From: Phycisphaerales bacterium | GTDB taxonomy: Bacteria > Bacteroidota > Bacteroidia > Chitinophagales > Chitinophagaceae | Direction: 5' to 3' | DNA length: 64,000 nt | Assembly: GCA_030054025.1 (NCBI GenBank) | Contig: JASGCQ010000002.1 | Span: 1-64,000, forward strand | The notes under the pieces: generated by a model | What the model was told of the DNA's origin: nothing | The model's input: only the letters and a program-made list of their open reading frames with translations | Databases searched by the model: none | Shown here: piece after piece, positions 57,638 through 64,000 of the stretch | Numbering within the stretch: position 1 is the first letter of the stretch | Layout of the letters: each line of letters starts with the position of its first letter | Position numbers and translations under genes: made by a program

Positions 57638-60600
57638 CTATTCAAATTTCAATTCAAGTCCCAAACCGCGCAACTCATTTACCAATACGTTGAACGATTC
57701 TGGAATACCTGCTTTCGGTACGTTGTCTCCTTTTACTATTGATTCATAAGTCTTCGCACGACCAGAGATGTCATCTGATTTTAACGTCAACAATTCTTGT
57801 AAAATATTAGCTGCACCATAAGCCTCGAGTGCCCAAACCTCCATCTCACCAAAACGCTGACCACCAAACTGAGCTTTACCACCCAATGGTTGTTGTGTAA
57901 TCAACGAGTATGGACCGATAGAACGTGCGTGCATCTTATCATCCACCATGTGGTGTAGTTTAATCATATAGATGATACCTACTGTTGCTTTTTGGTGGAA
58001 GCGTTCTCCTGTTTCTCCGTCATACAAATAAGTATGACCAAATTCTGGTAATTGTGCTTCTTCGATTAACTCTTCTATTTCAGGAACAGAAGCTCCATCA
58101 AAGATGGGTGTTGCAAAACGCAAGCCTAATTTCTCTCCTGTCCATCCAAGAATGGTTTCGTAAATCTGACCCAAGTTCATCCTTGAAGGTACACCCAGTG
58201 GGTTCAATACGATATCTACAGGAGTTCCGTCTTCGAGGAAAGGCATATCTTCTGCACGAACAATACGCGCAACAATACCTTTGTTACCATGGCGACCCGC
58301 CATTTTATCCCCTACTTTCAATTTACGCTTAGCAGCCAAGTACACTTTAGCCAATTTCAACACACCGGCAGGCAATTCATCGCCGATAGACAAGTTGAAT
58401 TTTTCACGTTTGTAACGACCTAATTCTTCGTTGTATTTGATATTGTAATTGTGCAGCAATTGGTTGATTGAACCGTCGGTTTCTTTATCTCCAGTCCATC
58501 CCAATGGGTTCACATTGGCATAATCAATTGTTGCCAACATTTTAGGATTAAATTTACCGCCTTTGCTCAATAGCATTTCGCCAAAGTTGTTGGTAATACC
58601 CATTGATGTTTTGTCTTTCAACAAAGTCATCAACTTATCCATCAACAAGTTCTTCAAATCAGACAAGACTGTTTCGTGAACTTTTTCGATTTTCTCTAAT
58701 TGAGTTTTATCTTTTAGTTTATCCTTCTTGTCTTTTTTAGCACGTTGGAACAATTGCTTGTGTATTACCGTTCCTTCGATACCGGATGGTGCTTTCAAAG
58801 AAGCGTCTTTTGCATCACCAGCTTTATCGCCAAAGATGGCACGCAATAGTTTTTCTTCAGGCGTTGGGTCGGTTTCTCCTTTTGGTGTGATTTTACCAAT
58901 CAAAATATCGCCTTCACCTACATGAGCACCAATACGGATGATACCATTTTCGTCCAAGTCTTTAGTAGCCTCTTCAGAGATGTTGGGTATGTCTGGAGTC
59001 AATTCTTCTTCACCCAATTTAGTATCGCGTACTTCTAATTCGTACTCGTCAATATGGATAGATGTAAACAAGTCGTCGCGTACTACTTTTTCGTTGATTA
59101 CAATTGCATCCTCGAAGTTGTACCCTTTCCAAGGCATGAATGCCACTTTCAAGTTGCGACCCAAAGCCAATTCGCCGCCTTGTGTTGCATAACCTTCAGT
59201 CAAGAAATCGCCTACTTTTACCTTTTGCCCTTTACGAACGGCGGGCTTCAAAGTGATACTGGTACTTTGGTTGGTTTTCTTGTATTTGGTAAGGATATAT
59301 TTTTTCAAATCGTCTTCGAAAGAAACCAAGCGGTCTTTCTCGCTACGATCGTAACGTACATGAATTTCATTTGCATCTACATACTCTACCACACCACTAC
59401 CATCTGCATGAATTTGGATACGTGCATCGCGAGCGGCTTTGCCTTCCAAACCTGTACCCACGATAGGTACTTGAGGGCGAATCAAAGGCACGGCTTGACG
59501 TTGCATGTTCGAACCCATCAAGGCACGGTTGGCATCATCATGCTCCAAGAAGGGAATCAAAGAAGCAGACAAACCAACGATTTGGTTGGGTGCCACATCC
59601 ATGAATTCTACTTCATTAGGGTCTAATATCGGGAAATCGCCTGTTTGGCGTGAGATAATTTTTTCGTCGGTAAAATGTCCTTTTTCATCCAAAGGCATAT
59701 TCGCTTGCGCAATTTTTGCCAAATCTTCTTCTTCTGCACTCAAGAACTGGTAGCTCTTCATATCTACTTTACCTTCTTTTACCTTGCGGTAAGGTGTTTC
59801 GATAAAGCCCATATCATTGATTTTTGCATGAACGCAAAGCGTAGAAATCAATCCGATATTTGGACCTTCAGGCGTTTCGATGGTACACAAACGACCATAG
59901 TGAGAATAGTGAACGTCACGAACCTCAAAGCCCGCACGCTCTCTGCTCAAACCACCTGGACCGAGTGCTGAGATACGACGTTTGTGCGTAATCTCCGACA
60001 ATGGGTTGGTTTGGTCAAGGAATTGTGATAATTGTGAAGTACCAAAGAAAGAATTAATTACAGAAGAAAGGGTACGTGCATTGATCAAATCAATTGGCGT
60101 AAACACCTCGTTGTCGCGCACATTCATGCGCTCACGGATGGTACGAGCCATACGGGCAAGACCAACACCGAACTGAGCAAACAATTGCTCGCCCACGGTA
60201 CGTACACGACGATTGCTCAAATGGTCAATATCATCCACTTCGGCTTTACCATTGGTCAAGCGCACCAAATATTTGATGATGGTAATGATATCTTCTTTGC
60301 TCAATACTTTTTTATTGCCGCTGATGTCTAAACCTAAGCGACGGTTGATTTTGTAACGACCAACTTCGCCTAAATCGTAACGTTTGTCGGAGAAGAATAA
60401 TTTTTCGATAATTCCGCGCGCAGTTTCGTCATCCGGAGCATCGCTACCACGCAATTGGCGATAGATATGCTGCACCGCTTCTAGTTCTGAGTTGGAGGTA
60501 TCTTTATTAAGGGTATTATAGATAATAGAATAATCGCCGCTCACTTCTTCTTTTTGAACAAAAACAGTAGCGATTTTCATTTCTAAAATCAAATCAATAC

Positions 60601-61450
60601 TATCTTCGCTCAATACGTTGTCGCGCTCCAAAATAACTTCGTTACGCTCAATAGAAACTACTTCACCAGTGTCTTCATCCACGAAATCTTCTGTCCAACT
60701 ACGCAATACACGAGCAGCCAAACGACGACCTAAGTTAGCCTCCAAAGATTTACGATCTGCTTTCACCTCGTCTGCCATTCCAAACAGTTGAAGGATATCT
60801 TTATCAGTTTCATAACCAATAGAGCGAAGCAAGGTGGTAACAGGGAATTTTTTCTTACGGTCAATGTATGCGTACATCACATTGTTGATGTCGGTAGCAA
60901 ATTCCATCCATGCTCCTTTGAAAGGAATAACACGGGCAGAATAGATTTTAGTTCCGTTAGGGTGCGTACTTTGACCAAAGAATACACCCGGAGAACGATG
61001 CAATTGAGAAACGACTACGCGCTCTGCACCGTTAATCACGAAGGTGCCACGAGGAGTCATGTATGGGATATTTCCCAAAAATACGTCCTGAACAATGGTT
61101 TCGAAATCAACGTGCTCCTCGTCATTACAACTCAATTTCAATTTCGCTTTAAGCGGCACTGAATAGGTAAGACCACGCTCCATACACTCTTCGATGGTGT
61201 AACGAGGCGGATCAATAAAATAATCTAAGAATTCAAGTACGAAAATATTACGGGTATCGGTGATGGGAAAATTCTCCTTAAATACTCGGAACAATCCCTC
61301 ATTGTCACGCTTATCGGGCGTAGTTTCGAGCTGAAAAAAGTCCTGAAACGATTGAAGTTGAATACCGAGTAGGTCTGGTGTGTCTGCCACGTCGTGGATT
61401 TTACCGAAATTGACACGACCAGTTGCCGTTCTTTTTTTTGTAGTAGCCAT
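57638..61450 (-). CDS. rpoB: DNA-directed RNA polymerase subunit beta
   Basis: [104 protein letters not shown]. Confidence 0.98.
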   Translation of the reverse strand: MATTKKRTATGRVNFGKIHDVADTPDLLGIQLQSFQDFFQLETTPDKRDNEGLFRVFKENFPITDTRNIFVLEFLDYFIDPPRYTIEECMERGLTYSVPLKAKLKLSCNDEEHVDFETIVQDVFLGNIPYMTPRGTFVINGAERVVVSQLHRSPGVFFGQSTHPNGTKIYSARVIPFKGAWMEFATDINNVMYAYIDRKKKFPVTTLLRSIGYETDKDILQLFGMADEVKADRKSLEANLGRRLAARVLRSWTEDFVDEDTGEVVSIERNEVILERDNVLSEDSIDLILEMKIATVFVQKEEVSGDYSIIYNTLNKDTSNSELEAVQHIYRQLRGSDAPDDETARGIIEKLFFSDKRYDLGEVGRYKINRRLGLDISGNKKVLSKEDIITIIKYLVRLTNGKAEVDDIDHLSNRRVRTVGEQLFAQFGVGLARMARTIRERMNVRDNEVFTPIDLINARTLSSVINSFFGTSQLSQFLDQTNPLSEITHKRRISALGPGGLSRERAGFEVRDVHYSHYGRLCTIETPEGPNIGLISTLCVHAKINDMGFIETPYRKVKEGKVDMKSYQFLSAEEEDLAKIAQANMPLDEKGHFTDEKIISRQTGDFPILDPNEVEFMDVAPNQIVGLSASLIPFLEHDDANRALMGSNMQRQAVPLIRPQVPIVGTGLEGKAARDARIQIHADGSGVVEYVDANEIHVRYDRSEKDRLVSFEDDLKKYILTKYKKTNQSTSITLKPAVRKGQKVKVGDFLTEGYATQGGELALGRNLKVAFMPWKGYNFEDAIVINEKVVRDDLFTSIHIDEYELEVRDTKLGEEELTPDIPNISEEATKDLDENGIIRIGAHVGEGDILIGKITPKGETDPTPEEKLLRAIFGDKAGDAKDASLKAPSGIEGTVIHKQLFQRAKKDKKDKLKDKTQLEKIEKVHETVLSDLKNLLMDKLMTLLKDKTSMGITNNFGEMLLSKGGKFNPKMLATIDYANVNPLGWTGDKETDGSINQLLHNYNIKYNEELGRYKREKFNLSIGDELPAGVLKLAKVYLAAKRKLKVGDKMAGRHGNKGIVARIVRAEDMPFLEDGTPVDIVLNPLGVPSRMNLGQIYETILGWTGEKLGLRFATPIFDGASVPEIEELIEEAQLPEFGHTYLYDGETGERFHQKATVGIIYMIKLHHMVDDKMHARSIGPYSLITQQPLGGKAQFGGQRFGEMEVWALEAYGAANILQELLTLKSDDISGRAKTYESIVKGDNVPKAGIPESFNVLVNELRGLGLELKFE

Positions 61451-61497
61451 AGTATATAAAAACTCCTTTTTACGATATAGTATAAAGACAGAAATAG

Positions 61498-61528
61498 CCT
61501 ACCAGATAGGGTTTCCCTACCAGACAGG
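61498..61528. repeat. 13-bp near-identical direct repeat in rpoB leader
   Basis: CCTACCAGATAGG (61498-61510) and CCTACCAGACAGG (61516-61528). Confidence 0.6.
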
Positions 61529-61599
61529 ACATCTGAGATTAACAATAATTTCTTCTAAAAATAATGAACACGCGCGTTGTAATTCCCAGAAAGGGATTG

Positions 61600-61607
61600 C
61601 AAATGTA
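61600..61607 (-). promoter_or_regulatory. Bacteroidetes-type -7 element TACATTTG upstream of rpoB
   Basis: caaatgta on plus strand; implies ~140-nt leader to ATG at 61450. Confidence 0.4.
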
Positions 61608-61948
61608 TAGAATATGGATTAAATCAGCAAATTTTATTCAAAAAAGACTAATAAGAATGTTTGTTAAATTTTCACCAAAAAGGTGACCATGCTGAATTCA
61701 CGTTTGAAATGCAACAGGTTTTAAAAATAGTTTAATTGGCGAAAAGTGGTTTAGGTTTTTCTAGTCCTGGCGTTTATTTTGGTTTGAATAGTTAAGATTT
61801 CTTTATTTGAGTAACCGTTCAGGTCTGTTTTGCTGGTCAAGTATTGCCTAATGAGTCCGATTTGTTTTCGGTAGCGCTTATTTTATGGACTGTCATCTTG
61901 CTAATGACCGCTTCGTCAAATTGAATTATATTGTTCTAATCATGTTAT

Positions 61949-63352
61949 TTATCCAATGCCTATCTCTTGGTGTTGTGCTGGGATTTCTACGTCACGGAAA
62001 CCTTTTCGGATCAGGCGTGCTTTGAAATGTTGTTGCACATTGTATTCGCCATGCACCAAAAATAATTTTTCTACTTCTCTAGCATCTTGACATGCCAACC
62101 ATTGGCACATATCATCGTAATCGCCATGAGCACTCATGCTTTTTATGGAGCCTACTTCTGCATTCACCATAAAATGTTTGCCGAAAATAGACACTTCGGC
62201 TGCGCCAGAAGCGAGTCGTGCGCCCAATGATTGCGGCTCACAATAACCTACGATGAGTATGGTGTTTTTTGCATTTTCAATATTGTGCAAGATGTGATGT
62301 TTTACTCGTCCGGCCTCTGCCATACCCGAAGCGGAGATAATGACACAAGGTTCTTTGTTTTCATTGAGGGCAATGGATTCGTTGGCGTTTTCTATAAAAG
62401 ATAGTCCTGTAAAATCAAAAACATCTTCATCTCTTTTGAGCATGTTTTGTACCGAAGTATTGAAACATTCGGGATGTTCTTTGATAATATTCGTTGCTTT
62501 GATAGAAAGTGGGCTGTCCACATAATAGTTGAGTTTGGGCAGACGATTTTCTAGTTCTAATCGGTTGAGTGCGTACAAAAGTTCTTGTGTTCGCCCTACG
62601 CTGAATGCAGGAATGATGAGTTTGCCTTTTTTATCAATACAAGTATGTTTGATGTATTGCAGTAAGTCGTCTATCATCGGTTTGGCATCTTCGTGCAATT
62701 TGTCGCCATAAGTGCTTTCCATGATAATGACATCGGCTTGTGGAAATAGCTGCGGAGAGCGCAATATTACATCTCTGTATCGTCCCAAATCGCCGCTAAA
62801 AGTGATTCGTTTTGTTTTGCCCTCTTCTTTTATTTTTAGATTTACTGCTGCACTCCCCAAGATGTGACCAGTATCGGTATAAAGCAATTCGATGTCGGGG
62901 TCTATCTGTTTGGCTTGGTTGTAAGGCACGGTTTGGAATAAGGGCAGCACATTATTGGCATCTTCCAAATTATACAAAGGTTCTATGAGTTCCCTCCCGT
63001 CTCTTTGCCTTTGTTTGTTGATGTGCTCTACATCCGATACTTGTATGCGTGCAGAATCTAACAACATGATTTTGGCTAAATCTTCTGTAGCGTCGGTACA
63101 ATAAATAGGACCATTATAACCTTCGGCAACCAAGCGCGGCAGCAAACCGATATGGTCTATATGTGCGTGAGAAATAATGACGTAGCTCAACCCTGAGGGT
63201 TCGAAACCAAAATTCTTATTCATATCTAAGGTTTCTTTACCCATTCCTTGAAACAAACCGCAATCGAGTAATACTTTTTTGCCGTTTTTGAGATGAATAA
63301 TATGTTTGGAACCGGTAACTGTGCGTGCTGCACCGTGAAATGAGATTTTCAT
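61949..63352 (-). CDS. MBL-fold metallo-hydrolase, beta-CASP RNase-like
   Basis: ISHAHIDHIGLLPRLV, LLYTDTGHILGSAAVNLKI, FSGDLGR, IIMESTYGDKLHE, VIISASGMAEAGRVKHHILHNIEN, MSAHGDYDDM. Confidence 0.93.
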   Translation of the reverse strand: MKISFHGAARTVTGSKHIIHLKNGKKVLLDCGLFQGMGKETLDMNKNFGFEPSGLSYVIISHAHIDHIGLLPRLVAEGYNGPIYCTDATEDLAKIMLLDSARIQVSDVEHINKQRQRDGRELIEPLYNLEDANNVLPLFQTVPYNQAKQIDPDIELLYTDTGHILGSAAVNLKIKEEGKTKRITFSGDLGRYRDVILRSPQLFPQADVIIMESTYGDKLHEDAKPMIDDLLQYIKHTCIDKKGKLIIPAFSVGRTQELLYALNRLELENRLPKLNYYVDSPLSIKATNIIKEHPECFNTSVQNMLKRDEDVFDFTGLSFIENANESIALNENKEPCVIISASGMAEAGRVKHHILHNIENAKNTILIVGYCEPQSLGARLASGAAEVSIFGKHFMVNAEVGSIKSMSAHGDYDDMCQWLACQDAREVEKLFLVHGEYNVQQHFKARLIRKGFRDVEIPAQHQEIGIG

Positions 63353-63526
63353 CTGCTATTATTTATTTTTAGTTGATTGTTATTCGATACTATGAATGCT
63401 TGAAGGTAAAATTTCTTTGTTCAAAAAGCTCTGTTCATCTGTTATTTTTGCTTTTTAGTGTACAAATACACAAAACCTTGTATTAGCTTAGGTATAAAAA
63501 AGAAATTTTTTGAAGCATCAATTAAA

Positions 63527-63534
63527 TATATTTG
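63527..63534 (+). promoter_or_regulatory. Bacteroidetes-type -7 element TATATTTG upstream of exbB-like gene
   Basis: TATATTTG ~26 nt before ATG at 63561. Confidence 0.45.
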
Positions 63535-63560
63535 CGGAATACTATACTAATAGCTCGGAA

Positions 63561-64000
63561 ATGATTTTAAACACCATATTGCTTCAAACCGATACAATAA
63601 CACAAGCCATAGCAGAAACTGCGACATCGGCAAAACAAAAATTATCCCTTTTTTCTTTGCTCAAAGAAGGAGGGATTTTGATGATTCCTTTGTTGCTCTG
63701 TTCTGTAGCAATGGTATATATTTTTTGGGAGCGATTTACAGCGATTCGTAAGGCTTCTGTTTGGGATGCCAATTTTATTGCTCGTATCAGAGAGCAGATT
63801 GTTTCGGACAATCTACAGGGTGCTAAATCGCAATGCAAAAGTACCAACTCTCCTATTGCTCGCATGATTGAGAAAGGGGTCAATCGAATAGGTAAACCAG
63901 TGGATAGTATAGAAAAAGCAATGGAGACTGTAGGGAAATTAGAAGTTTATCAGTTAGAAAAGAATATGTCAGCTTTGCACACGATTTCGCGTATTGCACC
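63561..64000 (+). CDS. MotA/TolQ/ExbB proton channel family protein (partial, runs off the window)
   Basis: Own translation: MILNTILLQTDTITQAIAETATSAKQKLSLFSLLKEGGILMIPLLLCSVAMVYIFWERFTAIRKA...NSPIARMIEKGVNRIGKPVDSIEKAMETVGKLEVYQLEKNMSALHTISRIA; not in the supplied ORF track because it is open at the window end. Confidence 0.85.
   Translation, partial: MILNTILLQTDTITQAIAETATSAKQKLSLFSLLKEGGILMIPLLLCSVAMVYIFWERFTAIRKASVWDANFIARIREQIVSDNLQGAKSQCKSTNSPIARMIEKGVNRIGKPVDSIEKAMETVGKLEVYQLEKNMSALHTISRIA

Noticed and set aside
59054-59626. 190-aa plus-strand ORF
   Set aside because: Antisense to rpoB.
59880-60120. Rifampicin-resistance mutation in the rpoB cluster region
   Set aside because: [30 protein letters not shown] retains the usual susceptible-type residues; no classic substitution recognised.
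63584-63883. 99-aa minus-strand ORF at the window end
   Set aside because: Antisense to a clear ExbB/TolQ/MotA family reading frame on the plus strand.
1-64000. tRNA or rRNA genes
   Set aside because: No tRNA- or rRNA-like sequence recognised by eye in the intergenic regions; a tRNAscan/Infernal run would be needed to be certain.

Overview
This 64-kb window comes from a Bacteroidetes-type genome, judging by TAnnTTTG promoter elements, DUF4290, GWxTD, SprA-like and FadL-like proteins, and an archaeal-type ProRS. Two regions stand out. (1) Positions ~1-8530 hold a degenerate polymorphic-toxin (RHS) locus. It has four consecutive RHS-core/C-terminal-toxin segments on the minus strand, most followed by a small candidate immunity gene. 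The upstream-most segment is cut off by an IS256-like transposase remnant. The toxin payloads include a putative HExxH metallopeptidase, two paralogous His...Cys putative permuted-papain-like domains with paralogous putative immunity proteins, and a DUF6973-like domain. Two unrelated toxins share the same glycine-rich linker and C-terminal tail (PKTCIRLS); in one gene a TGA codon cuts the tail off. (2) rpoB (57638-61450) and rpoC (48817-53139) are not adjacent. About 4.4 kb with four same-strand genes lies between them: a HExxH lipoprotein, a small lipoprotein, a GT2 glycosyltransferase and a multi-pass membrane protein. The rest is mostly ordinary chromosomal content: rpiB, tatC, a phosphate porin/DUF47/Pit cluster, a PhaE-like/PhaJ-like pair, ccmB, a class III aminotransferase, mscS, ugd/uxs, yceI, FUSC, miaE, proS, murA, dapF, a BatB/BatC-like fusion, mdh, ssb, rfbC, an MBL-fold RNase-like protein and a partial exbB/tolQ. 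All calls come from reading the sequence and supplied translations; no database search was run.
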